64,000 nucleotides of DNA. It comes from Dillenia suffruticosa. Taxonomy: Eukaryota > Streptophyta > Magnoliopsida > Dilleniales > Dilleniaceae. The notes beneath the pieces are model-generated. The model did not search any database and had not been told where the DNA came from. It was given only the letters and a program-made list of their open reading frames with translations. Location: contig JAVTVX010000015.1 in the NCBI GenBank assembly GCA_033439265.1, positions 20,451,947-20,515,946 of the forward strand, in the 5' to 3' direction. Position numbers and translations under genes: made by a program. This document shows, piece after piece, positions 1 to 12,784 of this stretch (positions are counted from its first letter, which is position 1; every line of letters starts with the position of its first letter).

Positions 1-3000
1 CAACTTATTTTCTCTAAACAAAAAGTTCTCATGCCTATAGAATTTGCCCTCTACAGATTTTTCACATACACTATAAATTTCTCTAAAATCATGGTCATCA
101 TGATACAAAACCAAGAAATTCAGTATCAAGAGTAAAGATTAAGACATACCTGCGTGAAAATGCATCCACAACTACATTCTCCTTACCTTGTTTATATCGA
201 ATGACATAAGGAAAAGTTTCAATAAATTCCATCCATCGTGCATGTCTCTTATTTAGCTTATGTTGACTTTTCAAATGTTTCAAGGATTCATGATCCGTAC
301 GAATCACAAATTATTTCGGCCACAAATAGTGTTGCCATGTCTTCAAAGCTCGAACCAAGGCGTAAATTCTTTATCATAGGTAGGATAGTTAAGTGCAACC
401 CCACTTAACTTCTCGCTAAAATATGCAAGTGGTCTTTCATCCTGTATAAGAACAGCGCCTATATCTACACCAGAAGCATCACATTCAATTTCAAATGTTT
501 TAGAAAAGTTCGGTAAAGCAAGTAAAGGTGCATGAGTAAGCTATGTTTAATAAGTTGCAACGCCTTCTCTTGCTCTTCACTCCATTGAAATGCAACGTTT
601 TTCTTGATGACTTGTGTAAGTGGTGCAGCGATGTGCTAAAATCTTTCACGAACCTCCTATAAAAACTAGCAAGACCATGAAAACTTCTAACATTACCTAT
701 ATTGGAGGGGGTTGGCCATTCTTGGATGGCTTTGATCTTCTCTTCATCCACCTCGATACCTTTAGCACTCACAACAAAACCCAAAAAAACAAGCTTGTCG
801 GTGCAGAAGGTGCACTATTTGAGGTTAGCATATAAATTTTCTTTTCTAAGTACATCCAAAACCGAATGCAAATGTGAGACATGATCATGCAAACTTTTGC
901 TATATATCAAAATATTATCAAAATAAACAACCACGAATTTTTCAATAAAAGCACGAAAAACATGATTCATTAAGCGCATGAATGTACTAGGAGCATTAGT
1001 TAATCCAAAGGGCATAACTAACCACTCATACAACCCATATTTAGTTTTAAAAGCTGTTTTCCATTCATCTCCTTCTTTCATTCGTATTTGATGATATCCA
1101 CTCTTAAGATCAATTTTAGAAAACACACAAGTACCATGCAACTCATCTAACATGTCATCTAAACGAGGAATAGGGTGTTGATATCTTACCGTTATGTTGT
1201 TGATGGCTTGGCAGTCAACACACATCCTCCATGTTCCATCTTTCTTAGGTACCAAAATCACCGAAACTGCACATGGACTCATACTTTCTCTCACATGCCC
1301 CTTTTCCATCAACTCTTCGACTTGTCTTGAAGCTCCTTCGCCTCTTCTGGATTGCTTCTATATGCTGGACGATTTGGAATTGATGCACCGGGTATGAAAT
1401 CAATTTGATGTTCAATCCCTCGGATAGGTGGCAAACCTTGGGGTAGATCTTCAGGAAACACATCTTCAAATTCCTACAAAAGAGAAACAATAACACTCGG
1501 CAAAGAACGGTTAAGTTGGTCAGTGTTTAAAAGGAATTCCTTGTACATAAGTACAATCATTGGCCATTTTGAGAGCATCGCTCGCTTAACCTTACTTGTT
1601 TTGGCATAGAAATTCTTTTGTTTTCTCTCAGATTTTACCTCATTGGCCGAACTTTTCTCTCTTTTGTCTTTCTCATCAAATTCGGCCTTTCTCTCTTCTT
1701 TTCTTTTTTTTTTCTCTTCTCTCAACCCATTTTGATCTTTTTGTTTCTGTTGCTCACTCAATTTTTGCAACCTCACTCGGTCTTCATAGATTTGCTTTGG
1801 TGTCATCGGAATTAGAGTGATTTTTCGTTGGTTGAACATGAATGAATATTTGTTGGTGAAGCCGTCATGTTGCACATGTCGATCAAATTGCCAAGGCCTT
1901 CCTAACAAAATATGCCCAGCCTGCTTTGGCACCACATCACATAACACCTCATCTTCATATTTCCCAATCCGGAATGGTACAACAACTTGTTTTGTAACCC
2001 TCACTTCTCCACTATCATTCAACCATTGTAGCTTGTATGGTTGAGAATGTTTAGTGGTTGACAAATTCAGCTTTTCCACTAAAGTCTTACTCGCAACATT
2101 AGTAAAACTACCACTGTCAATGATCAAAATGCATACCTTGTCTTTCACATGGCAACGAGTGTGAAAGATATTCTCCCGTTGTATTTTTTCTTCATCTCCT
2201 CTGGCTTGTAAGCTTAAGGCTCGACATGTTACTAGCGTTAACATCTCACCATGTTTAGCCCCATACTCCTCAGCTCCGATGGGGACGTCTTCCAATGGAG
2301 GCAAACAATTAATGTCACCTTCATCTTTAGACTCGATTGCACCATTTTCCCGAATCACCATAACTCGCTTGTTTGGACATTGGCTAGCTATATGTCCTCT
2401 TCCCTGACACCTGAAGCATTTAATCTCACTAGATCGAGTTAAAGTAGGGGTTGACTTACTTTGAGAAGTCGTGGTGGAGATAGCTGGTTTATGTTCAGGC
2501 TTAACTCTGGAGATGACTAAATTTTCTTCTTTCTTCAGGTAGCTCATTCTCCAAGATGTTGCATTCGGAATCTGTGGTGTTGGTTTTGGTCATGTGTTAC
2601 CTCTTTTGAGTTGCTTTTCAACCTTGATTGCCATATGTACTAAATCCTCCAACTCCACATAATGGTGAAGCTCGATTGTGTTGGCAATCTCTCGATTTAA
2701 ACCATTCAAAATTCTAGCCATCGTCGCCTTTCTATCTTCTTCCACATTAGCTCAAATCATAGTCATCTCCATCTCTTTGTAATACTCATCTACGCTTCGA
2801 TTACCTTGGTGGAGACTCTACAACTTAAGATATAAATCCCTATAGTAATGACTCAGCACAAATCGTCGTCTCATCACTCTCTTCATCTCACCCCAAGTTT
2901 CAATGGGTCGATCCCCATTCCGTCGTCTATTGATGCACAACTGATCCCACCATACAATTGCATAATCAGTGAACTCAATAACAGCAAGTTTAACCTTCTT

Positions 3001-3540
3001 TAATTCAGAATAGCTGTGACAATAAAAAACTAACTCAATCTTCTTTTCCCACTCAAGATATGCTTCAGGATCACTTTTACCTTGAAACAACAGAATTTTC
3101 ATCTTGATACTACCTAAGTTGTTGTCTACCCGATTATTAACTTCTTTATTTCGACCAAGTCTCCTATGACTACCCACTGACAACCTATCAAACTCCTCTT
3201 CTAACCCATCCCCTTCAAACTCATCCACAACTTCAGTTTCTCTTTGATGAAACCTATTCCTCCTGGAGGGGGCTGGCACTATTGATGGTTGCCCCTTTTG
3301 CGACCCCTCTTCCACCTTGTCCAACCTTTCATGTATAAGATCTAACTCCCTCTTCATCATCCGTCTCATCTCCCCCATAAATGCTTGTAGTTGTAGATTC
3401 GACCCAACCTGTTGTTGAACCTCCTCACTTATGTTATCTTTTTGATTTTGAGTCATGATTGGAATATGCAAATGAAGAGATTGATAGTTGATGTACACCG
3501 AATTCGGTAGAAGCACTCTAAAAGTTTTTTTGCGTATCTA
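1..3540 (-). mobile_element. Ty3/gypsy LTR retrotransposon, gag-pol part, runs off left edge
   Basis: Minus-strand gag-pol remains of a Ty3/gypsy element. Reading from right to left, the parts are a gag region (about 2818-3516) with the family signature around YLEWEKKIELVF, a CCHC zinc knuckle near 2379-2420 (CFRCQGRGHIASQC), an aspartic protease region near 2100, a reverse transcriptase (815-1312) with [13 protein letters not shown] and [12 protein letters not shown], and the end of RNase H (98-307, TDHESLKHL). Integrase and the downstream LTR would lie left of position 1. The gag and RT style suggests a chromovirus, but I cannot settle the clade. The element is broken, with several breaks. 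No upstream LTR or primer site was recognised near 3540, so the right boundary is approximate. Confidence 0.85.
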
Positions 3541-3567
3541 ATTTCTTTCTTCATCTATTTATTGGTT

Positions 3568-3726
3568 GATTTAAAAAAAAAACAAAGGGAGTAAAAAAAA
3601 CAAAGAAAGTTAAATAAAAAAAAAAACAAAGAGAGTAAAAAAAATTAAAAAAAAGAGGGATAAAAAAAAACCAAAGAGAGTTTGAAAAAAAAAACCAATA
3701 TAAAGTTAAAAAAAAAAAAGAAAAAC
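3568..3726. repeat. A-rich degenerate tandem tract
   Basis: Runs of A are interrupted by a recurring AAAGAGAGT-like word, giving a degenerate short tandem repeat directly next to the gypsy gag region. It yields a false open frame rich in Phe on the minus strand. It could belong to the leader of the gypsy element or be a separate expansion. Confidence 0.6.
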
Positions 3727-3919
3727 ATGAACCGGCCCAGCTAGGCCTGACACAGTGGGCCTGGTTCACTGGGCCGAGTAGGTTCCAAGTAAATTTTTTT
3801 TTGAACTAGCCCGGCCCAGATTTGGAAGGCCTCGGAACTCCAGTTGAACCGGCCCGTGGTTCCTAGACTTACTCAGGAACCATACCGGAACTGGTCCAGC
3901 CCGGACCAGTCCCATCTCT
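3727..3919. mobile_element. Possible hAT-like terminal fragment
   Basis: A GC-rich patch in an AT-rich setting, built of CCGGCCC/GGGCC and CCGGTTC-type words. Read on the minus strand it ends with TAGAGATGGGACTGGTCC, which resembles termini of plant hAT-type non-autonomous elements. The opposite end and an 8-bp target duplication were not found. It may instead be an unclassified repeat; the family call is inference. Confidence 0.3.
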
Positions 3920-4477
3920 AATCAAGTTATTTAGAAAATTCTTTCTATTTTTACATGTTTTTGAAAGAGTCATGATAGCAGTATTTAGGTGTTTCTAAAT
4001 TTTACTGTTAGATGTTTCTATTTTATTTTAGGTTAATTGTTTATTTAAAAGTTTGTAACTTTATTATTATATAAGGAAAAAAATTACATTTATGATTTTA
4101 GTTCTCTCAAGCTCTAGAAGACGTGATGCTTTTTTGCACTAAATGTTATGTCTAATTATCCACTTTGATGCTAGTAAAATTATCGTTTTTGCTCTCATTT
4201 ATTGCTCTCTTTATTTCAATTTATCTGTTGTATTTTTCTGCAATGGATCCTAAATTCTTTGACCAACCTAAAAGTTGCTCTAATTTCTCTAAATTCGTCT
4301 TCGCAAACTCATTGTTTCTTAATTGACTAGACTCTCACAGCTTGTTGAATAATTTATTTTTAGTTAATTTAATCTACTTTCTTGACTAATAACTATAAAA
4401 CTGGTGGCTATCTCAAATAAAAGGGTATTAAGAGATATCAAATGCATCCCCAATATTCCTTATTTTGCTAGCTACCA
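3920..4477. other. AT-rich spacer, nothing recognised
   Basis: AT-rich sequence between the GC-rich patch and the LINE tail. I see no coding signal, RNA gene or clear repeat boundary here. Confidence 0.5.
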
Positions 4478-7205
4478 ATGGGTATAACAACAACAATAAC
4501 AAACTTAGTTTTAATTTCAACAATTTAGGAGCAACTATTTGAAAGACAAAATTGGAGATAATCAAAAGAAAAATAAATAAATAAATACATACAAAAATAA
4601 ATAAATAACTAAATAAATATATCGATTTAAAATATGTTAGTTTAATTTGTGCGAATTCTTTTACACCACTCATTTTTATCCAAAATTATCTTCTCGTCTA
4701 AACTCTTAATGTTGCGTATTTACGAATAACTTGTATCCAAATTTTTAGCAGTTTATTTCTACGTTTTATTAGATCTCATATTTTAAGTTCTTGATTATTC
4801 TAACCGATACGTCATTGGTTCTTCTTTGCACATGTCCAAACCATCTTAGAGCACACTATCCCTTTTATCTATAATTGAACTAACTCCCAACTTGTGACGA
4901 ATTTCTTTATTTCTAATTCTATCTCTTCTAGTTTTATCACATATCTACCTAAACATTCTCATTTTTGTTATGACCAATTTTATTCTTATTGTTGTTTAAT
5001 AGTTCAACACTCACTACCATATAATAGTACAGATTTAATTACGATTCTATAGAACTTTTCCTTCAAATGTATTGGTGTCATGTGATCGCAAAGAATTTTT
5101 GATACCTTTCTCCATTTCATTCAATCCGCTTGAATTTTATAATTAACATCCCTATATATATTGTCATCATTTTGAATGATAGAACTTATATATCTAAAAT
5201 CATTCACTTTTGGGTATATCTTGTTTTTCTAGCTTAATCTTTTTTCATTGTTCTGATAATTGTTGCTAAACCTATATCTCATATACTTAGTTTTTAATCT
5301 ACTCAATCTAAACTTTTTGAATTCCAGTGTAACCCTCCATAACTCTAATTTAGTATTAATACATTTCCTAATTTTATCAACTAATATTATATCATCTATA
5401 AAAATCATATATGATGGTATTTTATCTTGAATGTTTTTTGTGATTTCATCTATTATTATTGCAAAGAGGAAGTGGCTTAATACCGAATCTTGATGGAGTT
5501 CAATATTAATGGGAAAATTATCATTCAAACCTCTACAAATTCTTACATTGGTTACCCCTCCCTTGTATACATATCTCTAATGATATTAATGTATTTTGAC
5601 TAAATCTCTTTTTTCATCAGCGTCCACTATAATATATCTCTAGAGACCCTATCATATACTTTTTTTAGATAAATGAATACCATATGTAGATCTCTCTTAT
5701 GTGCTCTATATGTCTCCATAAAATATTTTAACAAGTGGATTGCTTTCGTGATAGATCTCCCATGCATAAATCTAAATTGATTTTGAGATATATTTATCTT
5801 CAATATCAATTTATACTCTATCACTCTTTCCCATAATTTCATAGTATGATTTATAAATTTAATTTTTCTATAGTTGGAATAATCGTGTATGTCTCTTTTA
5901 TTCTTATATAGTGGTATAATTATAGTTTTTCTCTATATTTAGGACATTCTCTTGGTTTGCCAAATTTTGTTGAAAATATTCATTAATATTATTATACCAA
6001 ATTTAGCTAAACATTTCCATACTTCTATTGGAATGCCATCGGTCCTATGGTTTTATTATTTTTCATTCTTTTTAAATCCCCCTTTACTTCATGAGGATGA
6101 ATTTTGCATTTAAAATCTCTATTAATCTCTTTTACAGGTATTTCGATATTTTATATATCTGTTATACTCTTAACAATGAAGAGATTATCAAAATAATCGT
6201 TTCAACGCTTTCTAATGTTATCATTTTTTATAAGTATATTATTGATTCCACTCTTAATACACCTAACACTATTTAGATTTGTTTTCTTTCTTTCCCTTAT
6301 CTTGGCAATTCTGTAAATCTTTGTTTCTCCGTCCTTAGTCTCAATCTCTTATATAGTTCATTATACACTTTGTTCTTTGATTTTTGGATAATCTTTCTCA
6401 CATTTTGTACTTTTATATTTTTCATATGTATCGTTGTTACTATTATTTTTAAGGTTTTTATAACTCTTGTTTATCTAGATAGCAGTTCATATTTTTTGTT
6501 CCACCACCATGATTCCTTACCTATTGTGGCCTGATCTTTAGATACACCAAGAATCTCCCTACTTATATTCTTAATATTAGTAAACATCTCTTTCCACCGA
6601 ATATCATTAGTGGACCAATTTGCTACTTGAATTAATTTATCTCTAAATATCGTTATCGTTTCTCTTTTTAGATTCCATCACTTAACTTTTACTTCCTCAA
6701 ATGGACGATACTTTTTTTGCCTCTTAGACACACGTATATCTAAAACTAGAAGTCTATGCTGAGTTGTCACAATCTCTCCTGGTATAACCTTACAATCCTT
6801 ACAGGTCATTCTATCATCTCTCATAGTGAGAAAAAAATTTATTTGGCTAACATTAGACTCATTTCTATATGTAACTAAGTGCACGTTTTCTTTCTTAAAC
6901 ATGGTGTTTACAACTAGCAGATCGAATGTTGTGACAAACTTTAAAATGATACATCCTACCTCGTTTCTACTCCCAAAACTAAAGTTTCCATGTATGAGTT
7001 TGAATCCTTCGTTTCTCTTTCCTACATATCTATTTAATTCTCCTCCAATAAATAATTTCTATCTACTAGGTATGATTTAAATAAATTCATCTAGATTCTT
7101 CTAAAATTGTATTTTACTAATTACATCTATACTTATTTGAGGCGCATAAATACTGACTATATTAATTACGTTTTCTCCATCTATATATGACTTGTATAAA
7201 TTCAT
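4478..7205 (-). mobile_element. RTE-clade LINE, 5' truncated
   Basis: A minus-strand non-LTR retrotransposon. Its 3' end (left, about 4478-4500) has the short GTT-repeat tail typical of plant RTE elements (GTTATTGTTGTTGTT). Moving right it carries the RT C-terminal region, the RT core (5229-5842) and the C-terminal part of an apurinic endonuclease domain (about 6678-7200). The endonuclease N-terminus is absent, so the copy is 5' truncated, as is usual for LINEs. Target duplications were not identified, so both ends are approximate. Confidence 0.8.
4900..7200 (-). pseudogene. LINE endonuclease-reverse transcriptase remnant
   Basis: Decayed single ORF of the RTE LINE. The endonuclease end is seen at 6678-6902 (SQINFFL, CKDCKVIPGE, TTQHRLLVLD). 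The RT thumb-proximal part is at 5627-5842 (QNQFRFMHGRS, then LHMVFIYLKKVYDRV, where the family usually has FIDLEKAYDRV). The catalytic segment is at 5229-5528 (MIFIDDIILVDK, then LELWRVTLEFKKFRLSRLKTKY). The FIDD catalytic box fits the family FADD/FIDD pattern. Downstream, LLYGSEC and a FGHV-like segment are still readable near 4850-5020, although interrupted by stops. Three main open pieces in different frames with stops between them show a dead copy. No function is expected. Confidence 0.8.
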
Positions 7206-7383
7206 CTAAAATGGGTGCTTGTAATTAAATTTGATAATAGTCATTTGATATCTAATGTGCCAATCATATGATAGTTAGTGTAGTGGATAAGGGTGTTAAA
7301 TTTTTTAATTAAATCTCGAATTCAAAATTTGATAATGGAAAACACTATATTTTATATGTGACCTGATAATATTCGAATCGGAT
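7206..7383. other. Short spacer between LINE and solo LTR
   Basis: AT-rich sequence. A weak tRNA-like word pair (GTAGTGGATAAGGG, then CTCGAATTCAAA) hints at a decayed SINE, but it is too degenerate to call. Confidence 0.35.
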
Positions 7384-7388
7384 TAATC

Positions 7389-10300
7389 TGTAACACCGGC
7401 ACCTCGATATACTCACTATTGTAATTCTCTTCATTTTATATATGATATTACTCATGTTTCTATATAGAAAATCCACAAGGAAATTTTTTCGCTAAAACTA
7501 CTTCTGAAAAATTTTCGACCCAAATCGTCAGAAATTAAAAATTTTCAAAATGACCACCGATGGTCCAAAAAATAATGAAAATAACTTTAGAGTGTATAAG
7601 AATCTCAAATTTGAGTAGAACTTATTTCATAGAGCTAAATTGTAAATTTTCCATAAATTTGCCGGTAAAACTCCAGCCAGGTCGAATATATCCCGGAAAG
7701 GCTAAATGATCACATTTTAGCATGGAATGAACTAAATTAGGCCTAATACAAGATTTTGAGTCTAACTTGAAATTTTGAAATTTTTGGAGTCGAAATATAA
7801 TTTTTATAAGTCAAGAGCCTCATTTGCAATTAACAAAAATTAGAGGTATTTGGCAAATGGTTTTTCCCCCAAAACCATGAACTAGCAAGAGAGAAAGAAT
7901 GATGAAAAAAAACGTGGGTGCCATGAGGAGGAAGAAAATAGATTTTTTATTTTATTTTATTTTGGGTTTTTGAGAAGTTAATCCAAAAGTGGAAATTTAG
8001 TTGGTGTGAGATGAATTAACTTGGACCCTTGGATTGAGTTAGTGAGAGATAAGACACTATTCATTGTATGGAAAAATGAGTTTTCTTGGGAATAACCAAT
8101 GGTGAGGATTAACTTGGAGTTGGATAAAACTTTGGAGCCTTTGGATTTAGGTGGTTGGGAGACAAGCATTTAATGAAGACATGTGCTTGTAGAGTGAGAA
8201 AAGAGAGTTGTGGTGTGAGAATAGAGAGATAAAACGTGTGCTTCTTGGGAGAGAGAAAGAGAATGACTTGTTGTGGCCAAAATAATCCTAGGGCTAGGAA
8301 TAAAGCTTGAAAAAGGGTTGGATGGCCAGGATTAATTTGGGGATAAAATATAACTTAAAAACTCCTTCTCCTCCACTCTCAAAACCGTGAGAACACATTC
8401 AAGTAGAAGAGGAAGCTCTCTTCATTTCCTCTCCAAAGCCATGAGTTCAAGGTAAGGGAACCCAAAATTTTTCTTCTACACTACCCAATTTTTTTTTTTT
8501 TACATAGATCAGTTCTTCTCATGTCCAACTTCAACATATCAAAAAATTAGAGCAAAAGAAGGAGTCTTACATAGTGAAGTCCAAAGGTGATCGTGAGCTC
8601 CATTCTTGAAGGAAGGTAGGATTTTTTCGAGCATTTCTTTGAAATTTTGGTGTAGATTTATTCCTCTCAAACCCTAGTATAACACATCTAAGTTTGAAGC
8701 CAAAATGAGAAGCCTAACTTGGTGAATGGATGTTGGCCGAATACATAGGAATAAGAAGAGAGAGTAACCTTGTGAAGAGGAGTCTTGAATTGGTCTTGAA
8801 ACATAAATCTTGAGGTAAGAAAAATTCTGCACTTATTGGAATTTTTGAGGACATGCATGAAAGATTTAATGTGGTGTTTGTAGCTTGATTTTATAACCTA
8901 GAGCCTAGGTGGAACCCAATGAAGTATAAGGAAAGTGTGCAGAATTTTTGTGTGCAAGAATTGTCCTCCATCTTAGTGAAATTTAGTGTGTAGAAAAATT
9001 AAACTTGATGTGGCCGAAAATTTAGATAAACACTATGTTTTGATGAGTTTAATGTGTTCTTATGTGGCTGAATTTGGTGAATTGAATGTGTTTTGTGTGG
9101 TTGAAAATTTGGGAGAAAAAATGTGTTTTTGTGTGGCCGAAAATGTGGAGGAAAAATTTAATGTGGTGTGCTGAAATTTTTCTTGCTTTGTTGCACAATT
9201 TGTGTGCTGAATTTTGAGGCAAAAGTGGTGAAAATATGTATGTGGTTGTTGGTATAATTGATGTGGGCAATATGTATATAAATTTGCTTGTGTTTGGCTT
9301 AGAATTTGGAGGAGAGTAAAGTGAAATTGTGGGTTGGAAGTTTTGTCTTGCAATTGTAAAGCTTGTGTGCAGAAAAACTGAATAAAAATTGTAAATTTGT
9401 GATGTGAATAGTGGCTGAAAAACAGGGGAAAAATAGGGTGTTCGTTGGTTGGAAACAATTGGATGTTAGTATGCAAGAAAGATACTTTAAAGGCCAAGGA
9501 ATGAGGCACATTATGTGCAGAAATTTTCTGCACTAAAAATAATTGATGTAAGGTTATTTTCATGCTAGCCAAGAAGAGAAAATGTGAGGAGAAAGGGATT
9601 TACATATGTGTAGAATTTTGTGATGAAATGGTGAATGTGTGTATGTGCATATGAGGCCAAGAGTGTGAAAGGTACGTGTATGTGCATATATAGTTATTAT
9701 GTGTGTTATGTTGGTGTGACAAAATGTGTATTAGTTTGGTGAGTAGTCTAAAGTAGCATTATTTGGTATGAATTGTGTACTTCTAGAAATGAGTAATTGA
9801 AGTTGCCGGTTTGATGATGGAAAAGGAGATGGCGTATGGACACAATTGGAACTTACTTATGATACCCTAGGTTTTGATCTTAGATGAAAGATTATTTAGA
9901 ATTTAATGTAACCTTGTGGTCTTCAATTTTTATAACATATATAATGTGTTGCCATTGTATTGACACGCTTAGTGACTCAGCGAGAGAAATAGATTTTTGA
10001 CACCTTGTGGTACATTTTAGGGAGTGACGTACCCTCCCGTATACAGTAAGTGGGACTTTGACGCTATATTCTTGATTGAGCAAAAATATATGTTTTATGG
10101 CTTTTCAAATGACATATTTTATGACATGTATGAAAGCATGAGATGTGATCTATGTTTTAAAAATACTTCTCTTTGTGATCATTGGAGTGTCTCAAATGAT
10201 TAATTCAAATGATATGCATTTATGAATTGTATTGAAATGACATCGTGTTAATCTTTGAAACTTGATATGATTTATATGCTCCATTGCATTGGCACTCTGA

Positions 10301-11433
10301 TTTGAAATTGTTTGATCGAAATGTATGGGCCGGATACCTACTTATGATTGACACACTGATTTGAAATGATTTAATTGAAATGTGTGGGCTGGATGCCAAC
10401 TGATGATGTGATGATATGATGATATCATTGATGGACTACCGTAGCTATGTAGGGCTTTGGTAGAGGCACCAATTGTATCCGGATACGCTTTTGCAGGAGG
10501 TATCCCCCAAACGCCATATGTATAGCCGTTGCCGGATGAATCAAATCGGAGAGGATATGTGTGACGTCACTGTCTAGCTTCGGGTGGGATTTTATACATG
10601 ATTGATGATTATATGCATGCGATTAGACATGGGCTAGCCTTGGTAGGGTTCTTTGGTCAGGCTCATGGCCAACATTGGGGTAGAGAGTTAAATATTTTTA
10701 TATTTATATATGAAAAACCCTCAATACGCCTACCATTGGTCGTGGTAGACATTGCCTTATTGGCAAGTTTTAAATGATTTCGAAATTTAAACGGATGCAT
10801 ATGATATTGTGATGTGTGACACATGATCACTTAATTTATAGAAATGCCATACTGGATTTATAATATTATTATGCTTTAAAAGTATGCTGGATTTATAATA
10901 TTATCATGCTTTAAAAGTACGCTTTGACACTCTGAGTTCACACCTACTATTGATAACATAATGTCGATCCCCTCGCTCATTAAGTATTTTTCCATAATAC
11001 TCACCCCTTACTTTCTATGATTATAGATATAGTTTCGGCAGGGACACGTGTCGAAAGGCATTCGACACATTGGAATATATTTGGAGACGCTGAGCCTTGG
11101 GTATGGTACTAGCCATTCTTCCGTGATAAAGTTGGATAACGTAAATATTTGAGATCTATAAATTGACCATGTATGTATTTTATGGGATGCCTGTAATTCT
11201 ATTATGCAACTTATAAATTTGAGACTCTCAAAATCTGTTGTATATTCAAACATTGAGGTAAAGTATTGCATTTTATTTTCTTTTACTTGGGAAAATTTTA
11301 CTTTGAGAAAAAAATAAATTTTAAACAGGTGAAGATGTTAGCATTTGTTGCCTTGGTATACGTGTATGTGAGGGCAATAGATAGGATAACGGGCAACTGT
11401 TCAAAACCTTCGAATGTGGATCGGGGCGTGATA
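7389..11433 (+). mobile_element. Solo LTR of a Del/Tekay-like Ty3/gypsy element
   Basis: A 4045-bp LTR with no internal region. It begins TGTAACACCGGCACC and ends CGGGGCGTGATA, where the expected terminal CA has become TA. Flanks 7384-7388 (TAATC) and 11434-11438 (TAACC) match at 4 of 5 bases, fitting an aged 5-bp target duplication. Its last third shares blocks with the LTRs at 20149-22548, 27847-30255 and 40021-42400: a GTAGCTATG block, a GGATACG...GGTATCC block, GGGGTAGAGAG, a short stem followed by CACCCCTTA, and GGATAACGGGC near the end. Solo LTRs arise by recombination between the two LTRs of one element. Open frames inside (for example 9060-9572, minus) are low-complexity and not genes. 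Confidence 0.75.
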
Positions 11434-11438
11434 TAACC

Positions 11439-11731
11439 GGAATATAGTTATGAATATCGATTGGTTATATATATAATCTACCAAATCCAACATACACGTT
11501 TTGTCCTCAAAATGTAATAATTTGTATGTGTACGGGTTCTAGTATGTTTGTTACGAAATTTGAGTTGGTTGTAGGTTACACAGAAACAAAAATGAAAAAT
11601 GAAAACGAATATAGGATAAGAGAAAATGACATTTTATAAAAATATAAGAAATAGGGAAACACATATATGTTAAGAATATAAAAATTTTATATGAATACTA
11701 ATTTTTTTATTGAAATAATATAATAAATAAT
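11439..11731. other. AT-rich spacer between solo LTR and hAT element
   Basis: AT-rich sequence with no coding or RNA signal seen. Confidence 0.5.
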
Positions 11732-12140
11732 AAAAGCACTAGTACTGACAATTGGGTTGGGCTGACCCGAGTTCAACTCATTTTGAAAGGCTGAACTTGG
11801 CTCATTTTAGGGTCGGGTCGACCTTGAACTCATTATGTAGATCAATTTCAATTATGGATCAAATTTAGATATTAGTGGGATCAGCTCGAAACAGGCTCTG
11901 CCCATTTTATTTATCACTTGAATTTGACTTTAGTAGCTTTATCTTCAGCACAGCTCCACCTAAAAAAATACGCACACAAATTTAGTAGTATTTTGTTGTG
12001 TGTTTCATAAAAGGTCATAATTTGAAAAAAAAAAAAAAAGGAAAGAGGTGATAAAGGCTTATGTCACACGCCCATGCATCGATTAATAGTCCAAGAAATA
12101 AGTGGGGTTTAATGTGCTTTCTCTTCATCTCTCTCTAGGA

Positions 12141-12144
<4 letters not shown>

Positions 12145-12173
<29 letters not shown>
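12145..12173. repeat. (CT)n microsatellite
   Basis: A near-perfect CT dinucleotide run inside the hAT element. Such runs are common in plant 5' UTRs, which supports the idea that the interior comes from a gene start. Confidence 0.9.
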
Positions 12174-12179
<6 letters not shown>

Positions 12180-12385
12180 TGGTCTCCCAATCAATCAATC
12201 TCTGGTTTGCCTTCTTCAAGAAAATCGTGTGCCTATAGGCTTCCTTCGATACCCAAAAACTCAGAAACCCTTATCTTTCTATCTTTACCTCTCTCTCTCT
12301 ACTTCCAGGTTTAAGGTTTATAAGGAAACTATCGGTTTTCAAATCCATTATTGAAGAGTTTGAATTAAATCTGAAATTCGAATAT

Positions 12386-12572
12386 TGTTGATCGGAATTT
12401 TAGGGTTTTGTTGATTTTATTATTGTTAGATTTGTAGTACTACAATTTTTTTTTATCTATTTGATTTGTCAATCTTGAATTTGGTTGCAGATTCAAAATG
12501 CAAAAGGAACAGATTCTTTGGGTTTTCTTTTCATTCTCATTTCCAATGTTGTTGATCGGAATTTTAGGGTTT
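12386..12572 (+). repeat. 25-bp direct repeat within the hAT interior
   Basis: The word starting TTGTTGATCGGAATTTTAGG occurs at about 12387 and again at about 12548, continuing GGTTTT both times. The copies are about 160 bp apart, which suggests a local duplication of the captured or internal sequence. Confidence 0.7.
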
Positions 12573-12736
12573 TATCTATCAAGTCTTTCTCTCTCTCTCT
12601 TGTTAATTTTGTAAACCTATTGTAATTTTTAAAAGGTATCTCTTGGTGGTATTTCTAAAAAATGGGGTCCATTTCTAGAGCAACTTCTATGATTTTTATG
12701 GGTTTCTATTACTTCTTACTATCTAACAACTCTCCA

Positions 12737-12784
12737 GTGCGTGTGTGCGCACGCGCGCACGTACACACACACACACACACACAC
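12737..12784. repeat. 48-bp alternating purine-pyrimidine tract
   Basis: An uninterrupted alternation of purine and pyrimidine made of GT, GC and AC steps, ending in a pure AC run and followed by a CT run to about 12799. Such tracts can adopt left-handed Z-DNA under supercoiling. No function is implied by the sequence itself. Confidence 0.85.

Noticed and set aside
3551-3769. Phe-rich minus-strand open frame resembling membrane segments
   Set aside because: Produced by A runs read on the other strand.
7265-7330. tRNA-like A-box and B-box words
   Set aside because: Too degenerate; no cloverleaf could be formed and no SINE tail or target duplication was seen.
9060-9572. 170-codon minus-strand open frame
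   Set aside because: It lies inside the solo LTR and is His/Phe/Thr-rich from a GTGTG-type repeat; no domain.
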